A stretch of DNA of 26,786 nucleotides from DASXBA01 sp046729895 (GTDB lineage: Bacteria > Actinomycetota > Thermoleophilia > Solirubrobacterales > Thermoleophilaceae): NCBI GenBank assembly GCA_046729895.1, contig JBKPHP010000047.1:1-26786 (forward strand). The letters run 5' to 3'. Below are positions 6,625 through 13,501 of this stretch, piece by piece. Within the stretch, counting starts at the first letter, position 1, and each line of letters opens with the position of its first letter. Under the pieces are notes generated by a model. The model saw only the letters and a list, made by a program, of their open reading frames with translations, ran no database searches and had not been told where the DNA came from. The translations under genes were made by a program, and so were the position numbers.

Positions 6625-8022
6625 CTATTTCTTGCCGATCTTCGCCAGAAACAGGAGCAGGTGCTCCACGAAGTCGTTCTCAGGGCTCGCCGAGTTCGGA
6701 TCGTTGTGGGCGTAGGTCTCCTGCCGGTTGACCAGCGTCAGCTTGTCCCTGGGAATGTGCGACTGGCGGGCCAGGATCGTGGCGGCGTCCAAGACGCGCT
6801 GTCCTCCGAGCGCTGCGCCGAAGGCGTAGATCCGGAGCCCCTTCAGGTCGTCACCGTGCGTCGCTTGGACGTTGAGGATGCTCTGGGCGGGGTTTGCGTT
6901 CCCCGCCGCGACCGCCCCGGAGTCGATCGTCAGCCGCTGCGGGTGGTACCAGGCGGTGCCGTCGAGACCCTTCAGCCCCGTCCCGGAGAACATCTCGGCG
7001 TACCGCCGGATCGGGGTCAGCTCTCCGGCCCTGACCCAGCCGCGGGGGTTCCCGCTCGGGGCGAGGTGGCCAAGGTGGGCCTGAGCCGCGGCCAGGGCGG
7101 GCGGCGAGGTCTCGGTGTCGAGCGCGTACCCGTACTGGGCCTCGTTGGTGGCCGGGACCGGGGGCTTCAGGTTGGCCGGCAGCAGCGGCCACGCCTGCCC
7201 GATCGAGGGGCCGTTCGGATCGATGATGGTGAGCGTCGAGCCACCCGAGTTGAAGAGCCCCGCGAACGGGGCGGCGATTCCCCCGAACGTCAGCCATGGC
7301 GACGAGGTCTGCAACCGCTGAAGCGACTGGGTGGCCTCCTCCGGGGTCACCGGTGTCGGGCTGCTGCCGCCGTCGATGAAGACGAGCCCGGAGAGGCCCT
7401 TGGCGCCGGGCTTGCCGTTGAAGTCCCAGGTCGCGTAGGCCGTAGTGATGGAGCCGCCAAGGGAGTGGCCGCCTACGACAACCTTGCGGCCGTGCTCTTT
7501 CGCGGCCTCGACCACGCGCCGCAGATCCTCGATCTCGACGCGCATCCCCCACTGACGCGCGAACGCGACGTCGGAGTCCGGAATCAGCTGGAAGTGATTC
7601 GTGATGCTCGGGTCTGTGAGCCAGCCGAGGTAGTAGTCGAAGAGCTGCTTCGGCGTGGCCCGCCCCTCCTTGGCCAGGTCGAGCACGGAATGGTCCTCGA
7701 GCAGGTTCTCCCTGCGCTCTACCGCCCACACCTGCCAGCCCTTTGCCTCGCTCACGATCCTCCTCGCCAGCGGCTCGAAGTAGGCGGCGCTCGCGGACGT
7801 CCCGGGGTTGAGGACCAGGATGTTCCTGGCGCTGCGCGGGCCTGTCTTGAGGATGCCGACGCTGTTGTACCTTGCCGGCGTGTCCGGAGCGTCGAAGCCG
7901 TGGATGCGCTCGAAGCTGACCGGGACGGCCGACATGGCCGATGGCGCCAGGGCCGCGAAGGTCAGCCCGACCGTCACGGCCACGAGCGCAAGCCGGCGTC
8001 CCTTCCTGCTCCGCGAGCGCAT
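6625..8022 (-). CDS. Secreted alpha/beta-hydrolase
   Basis: This 465-residue exported protein has an alpha/beta-hydrolase core. The N-terminus is a signal peptide: MRSRSRKGRR, a hydrophobic stretch, then PSAMSAVP near residue 33. The first core strand ends ILVLNPGTSAS (68-78), where an oxyanion-hole loop is expected. The nucleophile elbow is GGHSLGGS (184-191) with Ser187. VFIDGGS (214-220) follows on the next strand. The acid and His of the triad cannot be fixed from sequence alone; a His in the C-terminal 30 residues is the likely third member. The substrate is unknown, and the family includes esterases, lipases and amidases. The gene lies about 140 bp upstream of the GH65 gene on the same strand, so a shared exported degradation role is possible but inferred. 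GGAGACGGGAGA precedes the ATG. Confidence 0.8.
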   Translation of the reverse strand: MRSRSRKGRRLALVAVTVGLTFAALAPSAMSAVPVSFERIHGFDAPDTPARYNSVGILKTGPRSARNILVLNPGTSASAAYFEPLARRIVSEAKGWQVWAVERRENLLEDHSVLDLAKEGRATPKQLFDYYLGWLTDPSITNHFQLIPDSDVAFARQWGMRVEIEDLRRVVEAAKEHGRKVVVGGHSLGGSITTAYATWDFNGKPGAKGLSGLVFIDGGSSPTPVTPEEATQSLQRLQTSSPWLTFGGIAAPFAGLFNSGGSTLTIIDPNGPSIGQAWPLLPANLKPPVPATNEAQYGYALDTETSPPALAAAQAHLGHLAPSGNPRGWVRAGELTPIRRYAEMFSGTGLKGLDGTAWYHPQRLTIDSGAVAAGNANPAQSILNVQATHGDDLKGLRIYAFGAALGGQRVLDAATILARQSHIPRDKLTLVNRQETYAHNDPNSASPENDFVEHLLLFLAKIGKK

Positions 8023-8142
8023 TCTCCCGTCTCCAGATTTCCTTTCGTAGCCGCGTCAAAACGTCGAGCGGCTCCGAGGCGCGGGACGCCGGACCGAGGC
8101 GCCGCCGAAGTGCAGCGACGCCTCGATCAGCTCTGGCGGGAC

Positions 8143-8919
8143 TCAAGCAGCCGATTCCGGCGCTTGCGAGTAGCGCAGCGAGCCAGGGGTCGTGAGCAAC
8201 TCCCCGGTCTCCAGCAGCGTCTTCAGGCCGGACAGGATCTGCGGCCAGCCGCCATAGATCTCGGCGTTGGCGTCCTCGCGGAGGTCGCTGTGGGTGACGG
8301 TCAGCCGGCAGGAATCGCCGACCGGCTCGATCTCCCAGGTGACCTTCGAGGTTCCCTCCGCCTTCACGTCGTCGCTCCACAGCGCGTTGAAGCTCTGGAC
8401 GAGCCGGCGAGGGGGGTCGACCTCCAGGTTCTCGCCCTCGGCGATCGCGACGCCCGCACCCGGATGGACGGCGTCGTAGCGGGATCCTGGGTTCCAGTCC
8501 GAGTCGACGCCTACCCCGAAGCTGTACTTCTGGCGCATCTCGCTGTTGGTGATCGCCTCCCAGAGGCGCTCGGGAGTCGTCTTGATGTAGATCTCGAAGA
8601 CCTTCTCCATCGTCTTGTCCTCCAATCGTCTCTTGAGTCCGCTGAGCGTCGCGGCCCAGGGCTCGGCGTACTTGCTCACCCACCTGTCGTGGACGAGCTG
8701 GATCGGCACGGGGTTCAGGAAGTGGAGCTTCTCGCGACCGCGCCGCTGGGTGACCACGAGGTTCGCCTGCTCAAGCACCCGGAGGTGCTTCATGACCCCG
8801 AAGCGGGTCATGGGCAGCCGTCTCTCCAGGGCCCTGAGAGTCTGGCCGTCTTGCTTGAAGAGCTCGTCGAGCAGGCTCCGGCGCGTCGGATCGGCGAGGG
8901 CCCTGAACACCGCGTCCAC
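8143..8919 (-). CDS. ArsR-type HTH regulator fused to an SRPBCC (AHSA1-like) domain
   Basis: Residues 1-100 form an ArsR-family winged helix (MDAVFRALADPTRRSLLDEL, then TRFGVMKHLRVLEQANLV as recognition helix). There is no CxC metal-binding motif, so arsenic sensing is unlikely. Residues about 104-235 are an SRPBCC/AHSA1-like ligand pocket domain (EKVFEIYIKTTPERLWEAIT ... GGWPQILSGLKTLLETGE). The two joined domains form a known one-component architecture, in which a hydrophobic ligand may control DNA binding. The GTG at 8919 lies 7 nt after a near-perfect -10 box, so the mRNA is probably leaderless. An inverted repeat sits inside its own promoter, suggesting autorepression. The gene lies about 120 bp upstream of the secreted hydrolase gene on the same strand and may control it. 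The ligand is unknown. Confidence 0.9.
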   Translation of the reverse strand: MDAVFRALADPTRRSLLDELFKQDGQTLRALERRLPMTRFGVMKHLRVLEQANLVVTQRRGREKLHFLNPVPIQLVHDRWVSKYAEPWAATLSGLKRRLEDKTMEKVFEIYIKTTPERLWEAITNSEMRQKYSFGVGVDSDWNPGSRYDAVHPGAGVAIAEGENLEVDPPRRLVQSFNALWSDDVKAEGTSKVTWEIEPVGDSCRLTVTHSDLREDANAEIYGGWPQILSGLKTLLETGELLTTPGSLRYSQAPESAA

Positions 8920-8926
8920 GGCCCGG

Positions 8927-8956
8927 ATGATAGGTGACTATTTGGTCACCTGTCAA
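8927..8956 (-). promoter_or_regulatory. Near-consensus promoter, probably leaderless
   Basis: On the minus strand, TTGACA (8956-8951) is a perfect -35 box. It is followed after 18 bp by TATCAT (8932-8927), one mismatch from TATAAT. Seven bases later is the G of the GTG start at 8919, so the transcript most likely begins at the start codon with no leader. There is no room for a ribosome site. Confidence 0.8.
8932..8951. promoter_or_regulatory. Operator palindrome within the ArsR-SRPBCC promoter
   Basis: AGGTGAC-N6-GTCACCT is a perfect 7-bp inverted repeat filling the spacer between the -35 and -10 boxes. Size, symmetry and place fit an ArsR-family dimer site, so the adjacent regulator probably binds here and blocks RNA polymerase. 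Confidence 0.75.
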
Positions 8957-9020
8957 CGTGGCGGCGGACGCCTGGCGCGTTCGCGGCAATGACGGCGCCG
9001 AGCCACGGCCGCGGGCGATC

Positions 9021-10121
9021 TCAGCGCGGCGGGCGCAGCTCTCCGGCGGGCCCCATGGGATACGCCCGGGGTCCGAAGTCCTGACGCGAGAGCCCGCGGA
9101 CCAGCTGCGCGCTGTGCCCGCCGGTGTCGACATATGGGACACCTGCCCCGTCGAGGCGGACCGAGATCCATCGGCCACCGATGGGTCGGCCGGACGCGGC
9201 GAGGCGAACCCGCAGGATCCCGCTCTCCGAGAGTGTGCCGCCAGTCGAAAATGTGTGGTAGCCGAGGAAGTTTCCAAGCGAGTACGCGATCAGCCGCCCT
9301 CGATATGCCTCGATGCCTCGCACCACGTGCGGGCCGGATCCGAGCACGACGTCCGCCCCGGCTCGGACCACGGCGTGCGCGAAGCCGCGGGTGTCGCCGC
9401 GGTTCTCGCCGAAGGCGACCTCGGTCCCCGCCGGGGTACGCGTCTGGTCGGAGCCCTCGGCGCCGGCATGGATGATCGCGACGACGAGATCGGACTTGCT
9501 GCTGGCGCGGCGCGTCAGCCGCTGCGCGCTCCCCGTGTCGAGCAACGACGCCGCCCACGGATAAGGCGCGAAGCCAACGATCGCAATCCTCAGTCCCCGA
9601 GCACGGCGGACGAGCACCTCACCCGGGCGGCCGGTATGGCCGAGCCTCTGACGGTCGAGCGCGGCGATCGTCTGACGCTGGCCGGATGGCCCGAAGTCAA
9701 AGGCGTGATTGTTCGCGAGGTTCAGAACGTCGAAGCCGGCGGACTTCAGGAGGCGGGCGTAGGCGGGAGGCGCCTGGAACGCGAAGCAGTTCTCATGCGC
9801 CCCCGCGCATTTCGAGGCCCCGCCGGACCCGAGCGTCCCCTCGAGGTTTCCCACCGTGATGTCGCTCGTTCCCAGGAGCCGCTTCACCCCGCCGAGCAGT
9901 GTCCGTTCGGGATCCGACGGGAGGCCATGGCCGCTGGAGAGCGAGATGTCTCCTACCCACGTGAGCGAGACCGGCCCTCCCTCCTCCCGCCGGCCATCTT
10001 GATCTTCGCCGCGCGGAGCGGGCGCCGGCGTGTCCTTCCGCAGCACCGCCACGGCGACGACAGGGGACGCAACCAGCGCTACCAGGGCGAGGAGAAGCCA
10101 GCGGCTCAAGGCGCCCAGCAT
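9021..10121 (-). CDS. CapA family metallophosphatase-like protein, membrane-anchored
   Basis: This 366-residue protein belongs to the CapA (PGA_cap) family, a branch of the calcineurin-like metallophosphatase fold. Motifs occur in the usual order: WVGDISL (55-60, Asp58), GNLEGTL (90-96), NLANNHAFDFG (133-143, His138), IIHAGAEG (215-222, His217) and GSGPHVVRGIE (260-270, His264), then IAYSLGNFLG (278-286). These are likely metal ligands. An N-terminal hydrophobic helix (residues 8-26) directs it out of the cytoplasm, followed by a charged linker. Family members are linked to poly-gamma-glutamate capsule, but no pgsB/capB or capC gene is visible here, so the name should not be read as capsule synthesis. 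It is 73 bp downstream of a lipoprotein gene on the same strand. The start has no strong ribosome site. Confidence 0.85.
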   Translation of the reverse strand: MLGALSRWLLLALVALVASPVVAVAVLRKDTPAPAPRGEDQDGRREEGGPVSLTWVGDISLSSGHGLPSDPERTLLGGVKRLLGTSDITVGNLEGTLGSGGASKCAGAHENCFAFQAPPAYARLLKSAGFDVLNLANNHAFDFGPSGQRQTIAALDRQRLGHTGRPGEVLVRRARGLRIAIVGFAPYPWAASLLDTGSAQRLTRRASSKSDLVVAIIHAGAEGSDQTRTPAGTEVAFGENRGDTRGFAHAVVRAGADVVLGSGPHVVRGIEAYRGRLIAYSLGNFLGYHTFSTGGTLSESGILRVRLAASGRPIGGRWISVRLDGAGVPYVDTGGHSAQLVRGLSRQDFGPRAYPMGPAGELRPPR

Positions 10122-10194
10122 TGCATCGAGGGGACCGGACGTACGCGGGTCGACGGCGCCACGGGCGGCGGCCGGCTGAGCTGCTTCACCGCTG

Positions 10195-11181
10195 CTAGCG
10201 CACGGCCGCGTCGATCGCCCGGTTCAGCTCGTCCACGCCGAAGGCTCCCTCGATGCGCGCCGCGATCCGACCGGAGCGGTCGATCGTGAAAAGCCACGGC
10301 TCGGTCGGCAGGTTCCACGCGAGCACCTGGGGCCGGAAGCCCTTGCTGACCTCGTTGTCCGTGTAGATCTCCTGGTGGATGAAGACGGCGTCGTTCCCGC
10401 GCTTGGCCTTGACCTGCTCGGCGATGTCCACGACGGGCCCGCAGACCCGGCTCTGGCACAGGAGCGGCGTTGCGAACACCAGCACCACCGGCTTCTTGCC
10501 GAGCACGTCCGCGAAGTCGACGTCGTGCATGTCGTCTGGGGGTTCGCGGGTGTCGATCTTTTTCAGGTCGCCGCCCACGTCGGTCTTCGTCGGGGTGTGG
10601 ATCCGTGGGGCCTTGTCTCCGACGTCTGGGACCGCTCCTCCCCGCGCCACCCGCAGCGCGCCGCCGGAGGTGGAGGCGGCCACCAACCGGTCGTCGTAGC
10701 GCGCGAGGCCCAGCAGCTCGTAGTCGCCCGGCCGTTTGAGCCGGAGGTCGGCGACGTAAACCGAGCGAGCGGCGTCGGGGTCCGAGGCCACGGTCCGGCT
10801 CTGGAACTGGGGCGCCACCTTGAGCGACTCGTACCGCGCCAGGAACGGGCCGCGAGCAGGGCCGCCGCCCGCCGGGGCGGCGTACAGGGCCACCGGAACG
10901 TCCGTGATCTGGGCGCGTGCCCGGTCGAACAGGCCGAAGCCGAAGCGGTTGTTCCCCGGCTCGAGCTGTGAGACCGACGGCGCGAGCACCGGCCCGCCGG
11001 AGCCGTACTTCCGACTCAGCTCGGCGATCGTCTTGCCGCCAGGCTTGGGAAAGTCCTCGGGCTTCGCCACGGGCGGCGGCTGGTTGGAGCTTCCGCCCCC
11101 GTTATCTCCTCCCCCACCGCAGCCACCAAGCAACGTCACCGCCGCGAGCGCCCCGGCGATCCAGGTTCGGTGGTTCCTCAC
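10195..11181 (-). CDS. Thioredoxin-like lipoprotein with a CxxxxC site
   Basis: The N-terminus is a lipoprotein signal (MRNHRTW, hydrophobic stretch, LLGGC with Cys21) followed by a Gly/Asn/Ser-rich linker. Residues about 65-185 form an extracytoplasmic domain of unknown type (GNNRFGFGLFD ... PVALYAAP). Residues about 190-328 resemble a thioredoxin/redoxin fold: PVVLVFATPLLCQSRVCGP (231-249), then EIYTDN, then LPTEPWLFTIDRSGRIAARIEG (291-312, containing the cis-Pro and GxI strand pattern). The Cys pair (242, 247) is separated by four residues rather than the classical two. A role in thiol redox or metal handling at the cell surface is plausible but unproven. The GTG at 11181 has no evident ribosome site. 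CapA lies downstream on the same strand. Confidence 0.75.
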   Translation of the reverse strand: MRNHRTWIAGALAAVTLLGGCGGGGDNGGGSSNQPPPVAKPEDFPKPGGKTIAELSRKYGSGGPVLAPSVSQLEPGNNRFGFGLFDRARAQITDVPVALYAAPAGGGPARGPFLARYESLKVAPQFQSRTVASDPDAARSVYVADLRLKRPGDYELLGLARYDDRLVAASTSGGALRVARGGAVPDVGDKAPRIHTPTKTDVGGDLKKIDTREPPDDMHDVDFADVLGKKPVVLVFATPLLCQSRVCGPVVDIAEQVKAKRGNDAVFIHQEIYTDNEVSKGFRPQVLAWNLPTEPWLFTIDRSGRIAARIEGAFGVDELNRAIDAAVR

Positions 11182-11234
11182 GCGGAAGAAAGGCTAGGGG
11201 AGGCCGGGCGACTCGGCGCCCGCCGGAACGCATG

Positions 11235-11251
11235 CTTAACGCGGGGTTAAG
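11235..11251. promoter_or_regulatory. Inverted repeat CTTAAC-N5-GTTAAG
   Basis: CTTAAC-GCGGG-GTTAAG is a perfect 6-bp inverted repeat, AT-rich against a GC-rich background. It lies 54 to 70 bp upstream of the lipoprotein start at 11181. The position suits an operator or activator site. Confidence 0.45.
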
Positions 11252-11327
11252 GAGGTGCAGTTACGGGCCGTACCAACGCGTGTCGCGTTGTGCGGATTTG
11301 CAGGAGATTCGGGCGTTTGGTTGCGCT

Positions 11328-11371
11328 GGACGTGACGGTCCGTCACGGCCTGTGCTCACGCGTTCGTGAGC
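11328..11371. promoter_or_regulatory. Two adjacent palindromes sharing CGTGA/TCACG half-sites
   Basis: CGTGACGG-T-CCGTCACG (11331-11347) is a perfect odd palindrome whose outer bases GG and CC (11328-29, 11349-50) also pair. Six bases later GCTCACG-CGTT-CGTGAGC (11354-11371) is a perfect 7-bp stem. Both contain the same core, giving four CGTGA/TCACG half-sites in about 40 bp, like a multi-site operator. Folding as RNA is the alternative. Confidence 0.55.
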
Positions 11372-11546
11372 AAATCGTTAGCAAGCGGACGCCCACAGCG
11401 CGAGGATCGGGTTGGTCAACTAGCGGCCGGTTGCACTCGCACCGTTTCGCCAGCCTTTCGCTCCCCCAGCGGTCGAGCACGCTCGTCAGCGGCAGAGCCG
11501 CTCGAGCCGCCGAGCGGGATCTAGGCGGTGGCTACTCACCTGAGAC

Positions 11547-11609
11547 GAACCCAGCTTCGGCTGGTTCTGTTCCGCCTCGAGGATCGCTGCCTGCCACGTC
11601 CTGGGCAGG
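11547..11609 (+). other. Two consecutive RNA-type hairpins
   Basis: GAACC(C)AGC-TTCG-GCTGGTTC (11547-11567) has an 8-bp stem with one bulge and the very stable UUCG-type loop. CCTGCC (11590-11595) pairs with GGCAGG (11604-11609). Neither is followed by a T-tract. They might be a small structured RNA, a terminator or chance. Confidence 0.35.
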
Positions 11610-11642
11610 TCTTGGAGCGGCGCCCCGGATGCAGCCACGGTG

Positions 11643-12071
11643 CTAGGTCTGGACTACGGACTCCGCCGGACGCGGCGCGGTGATCGGGTCCGCATGCCTG
11701 TGCACAACCTTCCAGACCCCGTCTTCCCGCCGAAAGATGGTGGTGACGCGAAGCGCCACGCGGGCGATCTTCGCCGCTCCGCCGACCCGCGCCCGGTAGC
11801 TCTCGACCTCGACGGTGTAGGCGAGGTCGGAAGTGACAACCGTGGACACGTTTTCGAAACCGACGACTTCGCCGTCCCGGTAATTCTCCGCGGCGCGGTC
11901 CAGCCTCCCGGCGACCTCGCTCCAGCCACGGACGGGAGGACCGAAGGGATTAGCGACAGTCACATCATCGCGGCGGGAGTAGAGCGGTTTGTAGACCTCC
12001 GGGTTCCCGTTCGTGATCTCAAGCCCCGCCCGGTGATATTCCTCGAGCGGTAAGTCGTGCTCCTGTGCCAC
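11643..12071 (-). CDS. NTF2-like (SnoaL/DUF4440-type) protein
   Basis: This 142-residue protein shows the NTF2-like layout: N-terminal helices (LPLEEYHRAGLEITNGNPEVYKPLYS), a VTVANPFGPPVRGWSEVAGRL segment, then long beta strands (FENVSTVVTSDLAYTVEVESYRARV) and the final RVTTIFRREDGVWKVVHRHADPI. The last motif is highly characteristic of DUF4440/SnoaL_3 proteins. No signal peptide is present. I chose the GTG at 12071 because GGAGGTGGCG sits 7 nt upstream; an upstream TTG at 12116 would add 15 residues without such a site. Members range from steroid isomerases to proteins of unknown function, and the ligand cannot be assigned. Its neighbours are palindromic DNA on one side and gene remnants on the other. 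Confidence 0.8.
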   Translation of the reverse strand: MAQEHDLPLEEYHRAGLEITNGNPEVYKPLYSRRDDVTVANPFGPPVRGWSEVAGRLDRAAENYRDGEVVGFENVSTVVTSDLAYTVEVESYRARVGGAAKIARVALRVTTIFRREDGVWKVVHRHADPITAPRPAESVVQT

Positions 12072-12273
12072 AGCGCCACCTCCGTCGCTAGACAGCGTCG
12101 CGAGCGTATCGCGCAAGCTCGAAGACGCTGGCTTCGAGGACGACCTTCCGGACGCGGCGGCTCAAATCGGCGCTCGTCACTGGCAGAGCCTACGTTGGAC
12201 GAGCTTCGACTGGCTTGGGCGGCGAGTGGGGGTTAGGGTCGTCTCGCCGAGTCTTCAGAGGGAAGGATCCGCC

Positions 12274-12545
12274 ACGAAGCGGTCATTGCTTGCCCTGTTC
12301 GCGACGCTCGCGGTGGCGCTTGGTTGAGCGCCCCTGCATCGGCGGCAGCCGGCAATCCGCCCGCCAGCTGTGCCGGAAAGGTGGGTACGAGCCTCGCTGG
12401 TCAACGCGGGGCCCGAGCCGTGATTGCGCACGGTTTCATCGCGGAGGCACATTCCGAAGGGGTGCACCCACCCGGACTCTTCCAGAGCGAGTGGTCCCGG
12501 CTCCACCAGCCACTGGAGGAGTGTTTGACGTTCGTCACCCCGTAG
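12274..12545 (+). pseudogene. Broken small secreted-protein gene (ACG start, frameshift in signal peptide)
   Basis: An excellent ribosome site GGAAGGA (12261-12267) is followed six bases later by ACG rather than ATG. From there the frame reads TKRSLLALFATLAVALG and stops at 12325-12327. Moving one frame at about 12321-12324 restores LSAPASAAAGNPPASCAG, the rest of a normal signal peptide with an ASA cleavage region. A 60-residue mature part then runs to the stop at 12543-12545. The mature region, with two Cys (ASCAG near the start, EECLTF near the end), resembles short secreted actinobacterial proteins of unknown function. Two independent lesions argue for a pseudogene; a base-calling error could explain the frameshift but not easily the start codon as well. 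Confidence 0.6.
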
Positions 12546-12642
12546 GGCCGCCACCTAGCTGAAAGTCCCGATCTCGATCATCGGTCTTCGGATCGGTGCC
12601 CTTGGCCGGGCCCTCCAAGCCGCGGGGCTGCGGGAGTAGGCG

Positions 12643-12741
12643 ATGTCGCAGGAAATGCTGGAGAACGCGATGCGCGCTGTGGTGCGCGGGATCAGCCACA
12701 GGGATGTGGATGTGCTCGGGGCCATCCTCGTGGGGGACTAG
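12643..12741 (+). pseudogene. N-terminal fragment of an NTF2-like gene
   Basis: ATG at 12643 opens a 32-codon frame reading MSQEMLENAM, then SHRDVDVLGAILVGD, and stops at 12739-12741. This copies the usual opening of SnoaL-like proteins in this lineage (MSQENVE... NRRDLDAL...). The rest of the domain is missing downstream. Just upstream, a frame ending LQAAGLRE at 12637-12639 looks like the usual C-terminal tail of such proteins, so a tandem pair may have decayed here. The fragment is too short to fold alone. Confidence 0.45.
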
Positions 12742-12809
12742 CGCGCTGGGCACAAACGAGCTAATGGCGGGTGAGATCGTCCAGCCCGCGCTTGGCTTTC
12801 TCAATCCGC

Positions 12810-12945
12810 TTACAGGCTCGGGGCTGCCCGTTTCTTCTTGGCAGCCGCCGCGGCACGCCGCTTCTCCGCGGCCCCCGACTCACCGCAGGCAGCTGCGGAG
12901 ACTAGGAAGAGCGACGGCCGCGACGACGGCGAGGGTGCGTGTCAC
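12810..12945 (-). pseudogene. Degenerate small lipoprotein gene
   Basis: GTG at 12945 begins MTRTLAVVAAVAL. One frame over, LVSAAACGESGAAEKRR continues as a clean lipobox (SAAAC) and Lys/Ala-rich tail, ending at TAA (12812-12810). The frame break lies near 12903-12908. Combined it would be a lipoprotein of about 45 residues, so it is either a decayed 5' fragment or a frameshifted tiny lipoprotein. The composition (AAAAAKKKR) is low complexity, so the call is tentative. Confidence 0.35.
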
Positions 12946-13165
12946 GCGGCCACTCTACGCCTGGTTAGGCGCGGCAAAGTCTGCTGTCGTCCCCGAAATG
13001 CTCCGCTTTTTCTCGCCCTGAGTCACCCGGATTTCCCGGAAAGTTTTGGGGTTTTTTTCACAGTGACCCACCCGGTGGTCTCTGGGCTGGGGATTGCATG
13101 CTGCGACCGTCCCCCTCCAGACTGCGCAAGAGGGCTGGTATCGCAAACAGCCCCCTGGCGTGCGG

Positions 13166-13501
13166 TTAGAGTTGCCGCGACGACCAGAGCAGCGCGGCCA
13201 GGATCACCGAGGTCAGCCCGACTACCAGCCCGACGATCCAGCCGGCGACGTCCTGGCCCACGAGCACCGCGCCCAGGACCACGGCGATGCCGATGATCCC
13301 GCCAGTCGCGACCAGACGCATCATGCCCCGCTCCAGCTTCGTGCGGCGCCGCTCTCGGCCGGGCACCATGCCCTGGGGCCGCTCGCCCCGCCGCGCCTCG
13401 CGCTCGCGCTGGCGAGCCTCGCGCGCAGTAAGCTCGGGCTCGGACTCCATTCGAGAAGGTCCAGCCGATGTGGGGCGCTCGCCGGACTCTGAGGCGGTCA
13501 C
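13166..13501 (-). CDS. Small membrane protein with two C-terminal helices
   Basis: This 111-residue protein has a charged N-terminal half (TAREARQREREARRGER, about residues 25-41, probably helical) and two closely spaced transmembrane helices (LVATGGIIGIAVVLGAVLVG, about 63-82; GWIVGLVVGLTSVILAALLW, about 87-106). It ends SSRQL. No catalytic motif is visible and I do not recognise a named family. The long Arg/Glu segment would face the cytoplasm if the two helices form a hairpin. The GTG at 13501 has no clear ribosome site. It is divergent from another small membrane-protein gene, with 152 bp between their starts, so the two may share a control region. Confidence 0.7.
   Translation of the reverse strand: MTASESGERPTSAGPSRMESEPELTAREARQREREARRGERPQGMVPGRERRRTKLERGMMRLVATGGIIGIAVVLGAVLVGQDVAGWIVGLVVGLTSVILAALLWSSRQL

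Larger units (their letters stand above)
11182..11642. other. Intergenic region rich in palindromes, no gene seen
   Basis: No frame here shows protein-like composition or family motifs. It holds the upstream region of the thioredoxin-like lipoprotein gene and several separate inverted repeats, listed individually. No rRNA, tRNA or CRISPR pattern was found. Confidence 0.6.

Noticed and set aside
8143..8919. Arsenic or metal resistance regulator
   Set aside because: The HTH lacks a CxC or similar metal site, and the fused SRPBCC domain indicates an organic ligand; no arsenic genes are nearby.
6661..8937. 758-codon plus-strand frame covering the hydrolase and ArsR genes
   Set aside because: It is antisense to two genes with solid motifs and shows no recognisable domain.
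9021..10121. Capsule (poly-gamma-glutamate) biosynthesis locus
   Set aside because: Only a CapA-family protein is present; no pgsB/capB or capC partner is visible, so a capsule system is not supported.
12215..12562. 115-codon plus-strand frame
   Set aside because: It is out of frame with the ribosome site and signal peptide seen here; the translation is Arg/Pro-rich without features.
13020..13062. T-rich run after a CCGG-containing stem, possible intrinsic terminator
   Set aside because: The stem is only about four base pairs and no active gene ends just upstream on that strand.
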